Assembly: GCA_026929865.2 (NCBI GenBank)
Contig: CM049403.1
Location: forward strand, 7,511,001 to 7,575,000
DNA: 64,000 bases
Direction of reading: 5' to 3'
Source: Hyperoplus lanceolatus
Lineage: Eukaryota; Chordata; Actinopteri; Uranoscopiformes; Ammodytidae
Position numbers and translations under genes: made by a program. How positions within the stretch are numbered: position 1 is the stretch's first letter; every line of letters starts with the position of its first letter. Positions 41,314-53,300 of this stretch are shown here, piece by piece. The notes under the pieces were generated by a model. The model made no database searches. It was not told the DNA's origin and was given only the letters and a program-made list of their open reading frames with translations.

Positions 41314-43744
41314 TAGGGGAGAGTGGCCTAAGTTGTGCCACTTTTTACTTAAAGTGACTTTAAAGTGAGGCCTTGACAGTAAAGTCTCCAACTCAAATAT
41401 ATACATATATTTCAGGGTGTTGTGCATCCCTGGCAATAAAAACTTTGGATCTGGAATCAACTGTTGAAGAAATATAGCTTTCGGAAAAAAAGTGGTCTTG
41501 TGGCACAACTTGCCCCCCGGTGTGGTGTAAGTTGTGCCATTGGAGAAAATACCATGGGGTAAATTGTGCCGTTGATATATCCCAAAAACTGTAATGCAAG
41601 ACAAATCCATTAGACAATCACTTATTTAAGGTTTGTTATTCAAATCTTTATTAGTGTGAATGCTGGAGCTTCCAGCGTTCACACTATTGTTATCCAAATC
41701 TTTATTCCACTTCTTCTTCCGTACGTTTTTTGGACCTTCATACCTCCTTCAAATCTTCAGCTATTTCAACCATACAAATACCAAAATGTTCAGCTCTTTA
41801 AGGACATGTGTGGACCTCTTTTAACATTTTTCTACCTTTTTAAACTTTTTAAAATATTCAGCTTTTTAACAAATTATTTTAACACTGAAGCGGGTGGGAG
41901 CAGCATTCCAAACCGCTCCTCCGGCATTTTTTCAGCTACAGCCTCCATTCAAACTTTAAACAATTCACATGAATTGCAGCTATTCAATTCTTTGACAACT
42001 TTTTAAAATATTCAACTGTCTTTGAACAAACACAGTTTTAGTTTTAAGCTTTTTTCAACCTCTTTCTAAATTTATTATGGGATCCGGATGGGACGGAATG
42101 TTCAGAGGCAGAGTGGGGGAACCAACTGTTACAGTGCAGAACTGGTGTGAAAATACACCAAAACCTTCCACATAACTGCCTCTCACTCCCACAAATTAAA
42201 CCCTACGTGGATAATTTTTACACCTAAATGTAGGACATATTCTGCCGGTCGCATAGATGTGACTACTGAATTAATCAGACCTATACAATGGGAGGTCTGG
42301 GTTTCCAAGCTAAATGTTGTCCAACCAACTGCCACCATGATAACTGAGACATGACATTTCTGGAGAAAGGCAGACTGTACCACACTTTTAAAAGGCTCTG
42401 GTTCTCATATTCTTCACATTACAGGCACAATCTTCACACTGTGTCTTCATCAGATTCTTCTGGTTCTAACAATAAAATAATTTTGTCAGTTAGACTCACG
42501 GTCCGTCAGTTAGAGACAGTGGTTTGAGGTGAAGTTTCGGATGAAATTACCTCTCTGAGGCCTCTAAAAGGTGGGATTTCTGCCTGATCACAGACCCTCA
42601 ATAAGACATACACTCACCTTGGTGACTCACTATGCCCATTAAAGGGCAATTTCACTTTTTTTTCTAGATTTTTTTTTTTTTTCTTTTTTCCGCTTTATTA
42701 GACAATTTGGAGAGACAAAGTTGAAATGGGGTAAAAACCTCTGCTTTTTGAAGGCCTATTTCACACATACATTTTTTTCATGTCTTTCAATTATAATTTT
42801 ATCTAGACATTTTTAAATATTCAACAACATTCCTATTAGAGTTCAACAATTCACTACTGTTCATACTTAAGACTATTTATTACTTTTCCACATCTTCATA
42901 CTCCTTTAGCTGATTCATATACATTCAAGCCATCAAGGTAGTTTAGCTCCAAGTCTATTCAATTACTATTTCATAGTTTTAAGATTTTTATCCATGTCTT
43001 TCAACTTCTTCATAATTTCAGCAAGAAATGTTATTCAAACCTCTATATATTCAACTTTTCAACTCCTTTTAAACTTATTTTACACAATTATGACCTTTAT
43101 AAACTTCAACAACTTTATAGACCTTTTTCAGATCTTCATACTCAGCTATCCAGTTTAGCGTAAGCTGTTTCAGCATTCACACGCATTTTCAGCAGGAAAT
43201 GCATTTTCTAGTTTAAAGTAAATATTTTACAAAGATTGAAGGTCAATTTTCTTAAACAAGGCCTAGCAGATCTAGTAAAGCACTTTGGACAGTGCAAACT
43301 GTTAATGTGCTTTTATAAATACATTTTACTTACTTATAACTCACCTAGGCCCCCCTGGCACAAATCACCCCATCCCCAGAATTTTGGATAATAAGCATGA
43401 TGCAGCAGTTTAGGGCTGACATTGTGTTATCTATATAGACACAAAGTGTAGCATACTAAAGCATTAAAACATGTGTCAAAGGTTTTCAAACGTGTCTATG
43501 ATTGTTCAGACAGTAATCAAAAAACCTTGATCATGGGAATTTTACTTTTAAGGCAAAAAACTGTTTTTTGTTTTAGCTTAAATGTGCTTATATCTTATTC
43601 CATGTTTCTCCCTTATTTGCAGGATGAGTTTAATGGATGGCTCTTCTTAAATATGTGGTCACATTTCCAATTTCTTCTATGGTTTTCTAGAAACAAGGGG
43701 TGGCACAACTTGCCCACCGGCACAACTTAGGCCACTCTCCCCTA
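41314..43744. mobile_element. DNA transposon, 2.4 kb, long perfect inverted ends
   Basis: The left end TAGGGGAGAGTGGCCTAAGT then TGTGCC is exactly inverted at the right (GGCACAACTTAGGCCACTCT then CCCCTA). The phrase GGCACAACTTGCCC also recurs near both ends. The interior has no recognisable transposase. It encloses a second inverted-end unit at 41654-43182. It lies in BRDT intron 1. The superfamily is not recognised; the outer TA could be the target duplication. Confidence 0.85.
41654..43182. mobile_element. Inner element with GTGTGAATGCTG ends, G-poor
   Basis: Begins with a near-perfect 14-bp-arm hairpin (GTGTGAATGCTGGA, 3-nt loop, TCCAGCGTTCACAC; 41654-41684). It ends with TTTCAGCATTCACAC at 43168-43182, an inverted match of the start. 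The body is pyrimidine-biased with recurring TTCAA/TTCA words: in 42841-43080 I count 51 C against 17 G. The 116-residue frame at 41656-42006 has no recognisable domain. Confidence 0.65.
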
Positions 43745-45036
43745 TTACTGTATCAGTGTTAGTAGGCCATGGCATATTCTTTGTTACTTTTAGTACATTA
43801 TCTTTTCAAATTCTGAATGTATTGGTTCGAAACATGGATCCATAATTTACCTAATTTGGCAGATCTCAAATGCTGAATGAAACAGTTTATGAGATACTAT
43901 AGGTGGCAGTATTACCCATGAGAAGCAGAAAATACTCCCCTCTTCAGCATCCACTGTTAGTCTTACTTGAATACAATTATGTGCCCCAGACATATTTAAA
44001 GCAAAGCGTGTCAACAAAAAACTTTGTTCAGATTTTAAATAAAAATTTAAAACTTATTTTAGCCTTTGTGTACCTGTAATGGAGGATAAACTAGGTGTTT
44101 TTTTGTTGTCAACAATCCCAGGAAAATACCAAAACCATCAACTTTCTGATGTCACAACATTGTCTGTGGTGCTCAACTGAAATACAATAATTTATTTGTA
44201 AGTGTTGGTTTGTAAAATAGATAGGCTCTGTTTTATTTAAACTGCTATAAATCTTATTTTGATCTATTTTTTTCTTCTCATAAGACAGGTAGTGGATCAT
44301 GAGGAGATTTTCACAGATTGACATCTTGCGTTACTCCAGAATTGCTGAATCCATATTTTTTTTTTTAAATATCTGGTGTCTTGTTGAAAGATTATAAGCA
44401 ACAGTCAAATTTTTGGTTTTGGTATTTTCTTGGGTTTGATAAAAAATATTTAATATTTCCAGACTTTACATGCACATGTTGTGGGCAGGATAATGAATGT
44501 TCCTTCTTACCAAAGCAAACAGACTACGAATGAATAACAACCCACTAATTGGCACATCAGAGACATGACAGCATTTCATAAATGAAGGCGGTTGTATCAA
44601 GCCTTTTGTGGCTCCACAGGAAGTGCCACAACAGCATTTATCAGGGCTGGAGACTACACCTTTTAAAAATGTAGGGCTGTGACTTACGAATAATTCAACC
44701 TATTAAACGCTGTAGCTCCTTTTTTCTGCTTGACGTTAGTGCTTTGAGAATGTTATCCACTACTACTGTAACCCATCCAATTTGCCATACGTAATTGTCT
44801 GTGGTTGCATTGTGGGTAATGTAGGCACTGGGTGTTTAGTGTCATATGTAAGAAATGTAGGCACAATGGGTTTCAGCATTGACATATTAATTATTGAATC
44901 TAAATGTCCTGAATTTCCATTTTTTACTGAAACCATGCAAACTGCTCTGAATTCCTTGTGTAGGAAATCTTGTGATGAGCACTACAGATCATCACAGTAC
45001 TCCAGACTTCCCCCTTCATGGCCTTTGGACAACACA

Positions 45037-47314
45037 ATGTCTGCTGTGAAACCCTGTCCCACTGTGAGTGGAAATCCCCCTCCACCAGAGTTCCTTAAGC
45101 CCAAGTCTCCTGGCTGTGTGACCAATCAGCTCCTGTATCTGGACAAAGTGGTGATCAAAGCTTTATGGAGCAATAACTTCTCCTGGCCTTTTCGCCAGCC
45201 AGTTGATGCAGTGGCACTGCGTCTCCCAGTAAGTAGTTCAACTGTAACTGTAGCCCCACAGTCACACTCTTACATTTGCTATTTTTGAGATGTCATTATG
45301 ATTTTTGTCTTCAGTAGTTCTCTTAGACTTTGGTCTGGGAAGGAAATATTTAGGTGTATTAATGCCAGTGTCTTTGTTGTCTTTCAGGATTATTATACAA
45401 TCATTAAAGATCCTATGGATCTGGGCACTATTAAGAAGCGACTCCAGAACAAATATTACTGCAGAGCCCTTGAGTGTATTCAAGACTTCAACACTATGTT
45501 CACCAACTGCTACGTGTACAATCGGGTAAGAGAATTCTATTTGTTTTGCTGTAAAACCCATCAACATGTAACATACATACAACAGCAGAGTTCAAAATAA
45601 TGTGTGATAATATAACAATATTGTGAAAAAGTTTTGTAATGCAAAAGTGAGTCTGAACTGGAATAATGTTCCATGAATATGGATAAAAAAAACTATATAC
45701 AAATTATTTCCACAGCCTGGAGATGACATTGTTTTTATGGCACAGTCCCTGGAGAAGCTTTTTTTGCAGAAAGTGTCCGAAATGCCCAAGGAAGAGTGTG
45801 AAGTTAAAGCAATCTCTACAAAGGAACCAGCCAAAGGGAGAAAGACCCCTGCAGGTATCATGAACATCAGCGGTCCCTCAAGACGTGTTCCAATATTGCC
45901 AATAATTTAACTTTGGATTGTTGGTCCATACTGCAATTTTTCTGCCTTATTTTACCAATGTAAAACAGTTGTTTTGTATGGGTTTACTTTGCCTCCTGTC
46001 ATGCAGGTGTAATAAAGCAGAGATCCCTTGTATCAGAAGTTATTCTCCAGCAGACATTGACAGTCATTCCTACTGATGTGCCTAAATTCATCCCACCCAT
46101 CCAGTTCCCTGCACAACTTGATGCACCAGTAAGTATGCCACTGGTTTGCATGTGACATTTACATATAGACTTTAAATCATGAAATAAACTGTCTTACATG
46201 GCTAGATTGTGACACTGACTGGAGACAAAGTCACAATTGAGGCTCAGAGGTTCTGATGCTTGGCTTGTTATTTCAGTGAAATGTATTCCAATATAATGGT
46301 TAAACCCCCAATTCATATGCCATCGCTTGTTTGTAATCTTGAACCACACTTTTGAAAATGTCAAAATGCTAAACAACTTCTAAATTCTTTTCTAAATCTT
46401 CAGCTTAAAAAAGGTTTTAAGAGGAAAGCAGAGCCCGCCCCCTCGGTGGTGATGACCAGCAGCGAGGCGTCCCTGGCCTCCGAGCACTCTGCCCCGTGTT
46501 CCTTCCTCTCCAGGAGGGGCAGTGGAAGGCCCATCAAGCCTCCTAAGAAAGACCTGCCCCACACTGAGGGCAAGAAGGTCAGACTGTCTGAACAGCTCAG
46601 GACCAGCAATGACATCCTGAAGGAGCTGCTGGCCAAGAGACACTATGCCTACGCGTGGCCCTTTTACACCCCCGTCGATTCAGTGGGCTTGGGCCTGCAC
46701 GACTACCACGACGTCATCAAGCAGCCTATGGACCTGAGCACCATCAAGGTAAGAGGAACACGATGCTGATTTAATCGCAAAATATACCCTGCGTTCCAAA
46801 TCACATACTTTTCCCTTTCACTCTACTACATACTAAATCATGCTGTGTTCCATACTTCAAAATGCAATTGGATGTATTAGGGCATCCTGGTATATTTGGC
46901 ATACTTCATTTGACATGGAAGCGTCTTTGAGTGCCTTGAAAAGCGCTATATAAATCCAATCCATTATTATTATGGATGTATAGGGACATCCTTTTTCTGG
47001 CATACTAAATAGTATGGGTTATTGGAACGCAGGGATAATATTATCTTTGCGTTCAGTGTTCCTGACAGTGTTATTTCCTCAGAGAAAAATGGACCAAAGA
47101 GAGTATGACAGTGCAAAGGACTTTGCTGCTGATGTCCGACTGATGTTCTCCAACTGTTACAAATACAATCCACCTTCACATGAGGTGGTCTACATGGCCA
47201 GAAAACTGCAGGTATAGATCTCTTTTTAAGTTTCTGTTCCAAAAATTAAAGGAGGTGACCCTGTTGAGTTTTTTGTAAACTGTTGTTTTTCATTTAACTG
47301 CTGTCTACCTAAAT

Positions 47315-47391
<77 letters not shown>

Positions 47392-50300
47392 ATATGTTAA
47401 GTGTGTTCTCCTTTTTTATCAAACACAAACACACTGCAGACACAGCATATGGTTTTTACATCCAGGTGACCTTGCTGGCAGGCTCTTTCTTCCTTGCCTT
47501 TGTTGGCACATTGCCATCCGCGACTACTATTAATGAGATACTGTGAAACCATCTGACAAACTGTATCACATGCAAGAAACACCAACAAAACATTTCTCTT
47601 GAGTGCTGCCAGTGGTATAAACTCAAAATGTTATTAATGGGATTGATTTAAGAAGGAAAATATAATAGACTTTCTATTTCTATTGGTAGTGATAAGTGTA
47701 TGTAGCAGTAGCGATGCATTAATACAAAGCTACATTCTGATATTTTCACAATACAGATGCACCATGCACACACAGCCTAACGTAGGCGTATCTCAAAAGA
47801 ATATACTGTGCTATAATTTAAGTCATTTTAGTGCACACTCACACAAGTCCCAGTTACGCCGTTTTTCAAAAAATATTTTCATCCGGACAAATCTGCAGCA
47901 AGCGATCCACCTCCTCATCAGACCAGCAAAAACATAAAACCACTTTTTATTTCATTTCTCGAGGTGAATAGTTGCAGATAAACTGGGGGTAGGACCGCTG
48001 TCTATTATGCTTGTGATCCGCACCGTGCTGTAGGGGCCAAGGAAGTGTACCGTGCTTGAGGATTTGTTTCGGTGCTCGGTTCAAATATCAACGAGCTTTC
48101 TCATGCACCAGTGAAAGGTTGCTAAATTACTGACTTACTTATTTAAATGACAGATTTTTGTGGGTATTGACTAGGGTTGCAAAATTTCGAGAATTTTCAA
48201 AGTTGGAAACTTTCCATCGGAATTAACGGGAATAAGCGGGAATTTACTCAATTCAAAGCAACCCAAATGCACTAAATCCTTCTATATGTGTTATTTCAGT
48301 CCTAGCAAACGCTATAGACAGTTAAACGCAGTTTTTTCAACTAAGTGTTCTAATATTTATGAACATTTAACACACTGCTTACTGCATGGGTACTGAGGCC
48401 ACGCCCCCTACATGCACTGCATTCCTCCTTCACATGGGGGGCATTTTACTTAATTTATTGAATGGGTTGGGTCAGACAGATGAGTTATTTTACTCAACAT
48501 TCATCTTTTTGTTGTTCAGTGAAATTATTGATTGTTCATAAATTAATCAAAACTTGATAAAGTTCTACTTACAAATAAATCTGTTCAAATGTAATGTTTT
48601 TTTTTATTGAATTAGTTTGCATGGATGTCTGCCTATGACAAAACATAATGTTTATATGTTTAGATTTATGTTTGGATATGATTTTTTTTTTTTAAATGAC
48701 CTCCATTTAGTTAATTCCTATAATTCCCAATTTTGAATGTTCCCAAAAGTCCCGAGCGAAGTTCACGTGGAAAGTTTCTGGAAATTTACCGGAAACTTTC
48801 CACCCCTTTACAACCCTAGTATTGCCATTTTTGCTTGACCTATGCACAACATGAATATGGATATCATTAACCCATTGATGACTATGGCAATCTAGAATGC
48901 ATGTCCTTAATGCCTGAGGGTTTTCTTAAAAAATAGTATGAATTGTCAAGTCTACCAAAACCTTAATATCTAAGCCTATGTAGCACATAGAAACATGAAA
49001 TAAGCATGAAATAAGCATATTACAGTTGGGATACCTTAACAGATTGGGTTAAGGTTAAACAAGGTTCAGTATTACTATTACTTTTTTTTTTTTTTTAATT
49101 ACACATTTGTGTTTCTGTCAACAGGAGGTTTTTGAGGCCCGATATCTGAAGGTTCCACAAGAATCCCAGTGTGGTTCCCTCACTCCTCAGCGAGTTGACC
49201 AAGGGAAAGGATGCAGAGTTGGGAGTGTGTCCACCTCAGCCAGTTCTGCCAGTGAAAGCTCGTCGGAGGCGGAGAGCTCAGCAGAAGAGGTGGCCTCGCA
49301 GCTTGCCAATCTAGAGGAACGGGTTGGTATATACATGCCAGTAACCGTGCAAAATGGCTTTGAGAAGTTAATTCTCTTCAGTGCATTTTACCCTAACTGT
49401 CTCATTAATGGCTGGCTTCTCAGTTGAAAGCTGTCAGTGATCAACTGAAGAGACTTACCAAAGAGCCCCTGATGAAACCAAAGAAGAAAGACAGGTTGAA
49501 AAAGGAGAAAAGGTCCAAAGAAAAGGATATCGCCAGGTTAAAGCACAAATCCATGCAATACAAATCTATTGTAGAAAAGATGGCCAACAGAAAGAGCTCC
49601 ATTTTGTGAGTTAACCAGGCTTGATCTTTTAATATAGTTTGTATGTTCTTTACTTTGAACAAGTAATGTTGAATGTGTATTTGCTTTGTATGCATGTCTT
49701 GGCGTGGCAACAGACACAATATGCACGGAGCACCTTTGAAATATGAAGACGAGGCGTCGCCAATACCAGTGACCTACCAGGAGAAGAAGCAGCTGAAAAT
49801 GGACATCGACAAGCTGCCGGGGGACAAGCTGGGCAAGTTGGTGACCATCATTCATGCCAGGGAGTCCTGTCTGCGAGACTCCACTCTGGAGGAGATTGAG
49901 GTGGACTTTGAAATGCTCAAGCCTTCCACACTGAGAGCCCTGCAGAGGTTTGTCGCAGCATGTCTGAGGAAATGCAGCAAAAACGCAAGCAGTAAGTTCA
50001 CTTCAGTTCTGTCTCTTTATCTATTTTATTCGACGGAATCCGTAAAATGAAAGCGTTTACTAAATCTTTGCAATGCCATGGAGTTTTATTATCTCTTTTC
50101 GCCAACAGAAAAGAAGCAGCTTAAGCCCACCGTAGGAATACAGACTGGGAAACCAAAGGATGCTGGGAAACCTCCGCTACTCAGTAAAGAGCAGAACTCG
50201 ATTAAGAAAAAGCCACTAGGTAAAGGAAATCCAATGTAATCATCTTGGTTATGCTTCCACACATGAGGCATTGAGCTTCAACCCTTTTTTATTGTTTTGT

Positions 50301-53300
50301 TTTAAGCAGCTAAAGTGGTAGGCTCTGCAGACCCCACCTTCACGCTCAGTGCCAGCAGCACCTCCTCTTCCAGCTCTGGCAGCAGCACTGGTCCTTCTAG
50401 CCCTTCTGATAGCAGTGACTCTGAATCAGGTTAGCTGCTCTGCCCTCGCCAACCTATTTTCCCTTCTCTCCTTTAATATCACACATTGGCTATGAGCACA
50501 ATTCACCCAGGTGCCTCACTACTACCTTTTAAACCCTATTTCTCTTTGCTGCACACAGATATTAAATATTTATATATTTTTGCACATTCATCAGGTGTTT
50601 GCTCTTTGTTTATTTCACACACACTTGTAATGAACTGTCATGAAGAGGGAACACATTTATCCAATGAGATCTGAGACTAAGGGCCGTTTCTCACCTGATA
50701 GTTTGCAAACTTCCTTTCCAACAGATGTGAGAATAATTGATTGGTCCTTTCACACCGTTTCCATTTGTCTGAATCCGTTGGTGAAGTGAACCAAAGAACA
50801 GACCCGAGAACGTTCTTTTCACTCGTTGGTCAGATGTGTCTGGGGCGGAGCAATAACGTAGTTCTTGAACTACTTTACAATTGGTCAGCATTTTCACGAG
50901 GGAAAACTACAGGAAGTAGATTGTCTTCTTCATCCCATAATGCATAGTGTAGCTGCTTCCTGCAGTTGGAAGTCAGTGCGCAAACAGTCCGCACCAGAGT
51001 TGGTTTGGAAGCGTACTGAGACCACCTTCAACAATGTCTCGGTACGCTTGTTTGGTCCTTTTTTGGTGTGCACCAGAGAATGATTGCTGTGTTCTCACCT
51101 GCACAAACGAACCGCAGTAAAGCTGGAACCAAACAAGTTAGGTGTGAAACACTGACTTATCAGTGCCAACATCAATGGCACTGATAAGTCAAAGCAAAAA
51201 CTGAAGGGTAAATTATTTTACTCTGCATTACCGATGGAAGTGGTCAAAAGTTACCCCTGCAGATCAGCAACAACCAGAAAAAATGTGAAACCACCTTAAG
51301 TTGTACCTCAGTATTTGCAGAATGTATAGTTTGTTCTATCTTTTCTCCAACCACTTCGTAAAGCCCAGTTCAGACCAAAGATTTGCCTTGCAACTGCTTG
51401 CGACGAGACGGCTTTAGAACGTCACGGGGGAGAAATCGCAGCAGTGTGAACTGCTTGTTGCAGCGCGTTGCAAGGCGTCACAGAAGATTCAACATGTCAA
51501 ATCGCAAGGTCCAGTTTTAGAACGTCCAGGCCGGCTCGTTGCGAGCGGTTGCAAGCAGTTGCAGTTGCGTCTCGTTGCAAGGCGAATCTTTGGTCTGAAC
51601 TGGGCTTCAGAAAACATACTTTCTGTGCAGCAGGCAAAACGATGGCAAACCTTTTTAATTAGGTGTAAAGACCTGTCGACGTAATCCAGTATGAAACACC
51701 AATGTATTTATTTATTTGCTCAGTTTCCAGATAAACGTATTGCTCTGCACATAGAACCTGTTGTCCTGTTCAAACAAAGAGGGAAGAAATGCTTTTTAAA
51801 CATTTTGTGTACTTCAATTAAATGTATGACATTCACGAAACTGCATTAAAAACAAGCTAATCAGACGCATTGTTTTGGTGGAGTTGGTTTGTCGACGTGT
51901 GTGAAGCAGAGGAGTGGTGTACTGAGAACTAAATGATTAACAGATTAAGAGGTTCAGATAAATACTGTAAATGACTGAGGGAAGCAAGAGTTATGACCAA
52001 AGAAATGGCATAAATAATCTAGATCCAGGCACTTTAAAGTTGGTTTCAAAAATGTAAAAAGGCATTTAATTTATTGGGTATCCTGCACAATGAATCAAAC
52101 CTTGTGCCTGGTTGTGGATTATTTATGCCAGTTCTTTTGGTCATAACTCTTCCTCCCCTCTGTCAACCTTATTCACTTCCATGAGCTCCGGTGCTTTGAA
52201 GGATACCATAAGCTCTCCTCCTGCCACTTCTTTCTTTCAACAAATATTTATAAATGTTTAAAACTAAAAAAAGTGTTGTTAAATCAATGGCAACCTTTAG
52301 AATAAAAGTCTAATATCAAAGTCTTAAGTAAGTCTGTTTAACTTATAAATGTTCATTTGTGTTTAGAAAAGGTCTGACGCCTGTCTTGATAAGACTGTTA
52401 ATTATTAATGTGCATTTTTTTCAGCTCTGAAACCAAAGAGGCAGAAAAATAAAGGCCAAAAGTTAAAGACAAAGGTAAATACATTCAGTATTTTGCTTTC
52501 TAAAAAATCAAGCGATTCATGGTAAGCCATCCTTGCTGGTGACACTGAAATCTAAAGAATGTAATTTTCTTCTTAAGACAAAAGTGACCCGGGCTGCCAG
52601 CATTAAGCAGATATCTGTGGCCAAAGACTTGACGGAAGCCTCGGTCAAGACTAGTCCGCCTCCTCATGCCGCGCAGTCCACTGTAGCAGAAGGCAAAAGT
52701 CAGCCAACGCAACACGATACGAACCAAACGTGTGATGAGCTGACTTTATCACCTCCAGGTACTGCTTACGTTTCTTTGTTTTGCCTGTCAACTGGGGAGA
52801 AATAAGATTGTAACGTTAATTTGACCAAAGGGATCGTGATCTGTTGGTATAAAATGTGATGGCATGGAGAAACTTGAAGACTCTATGCCTCAACTTAATT
52901 TCTTTAATGCTGCGTACAATGAAAACCTTTTTGACAGTTTAAAATGACCTTGCACTAATCATTTTAATGTTTGCATTATCGGCCCAATCTTTCCGAACTT
53001 TTGAAGTCCCTGTGAGACCTAATTTCTCAATGAGATTCCCTATTCCTCCTGCTATTGGCTCCACATCAGAAGTATGAAGTACAATGATGTCCAATGAGCC
53101 TTCCTCTACCACCACCTGTTCACCACAGCTGCCCCTTCCCCTTTAAAGGTCACCTATTACGTTGTTGTTAAAATGGGTTCCCGATGTGATTAGAGACTCC
53201 CAAAGTATGAGAAAAACAACCCTCTCGCTTTCTCTACCTCTGCCTTTCTGATAACCTGTTCTCTCCCCTTATGATGTCATAAGGGGCAAAGCCATGCTCC

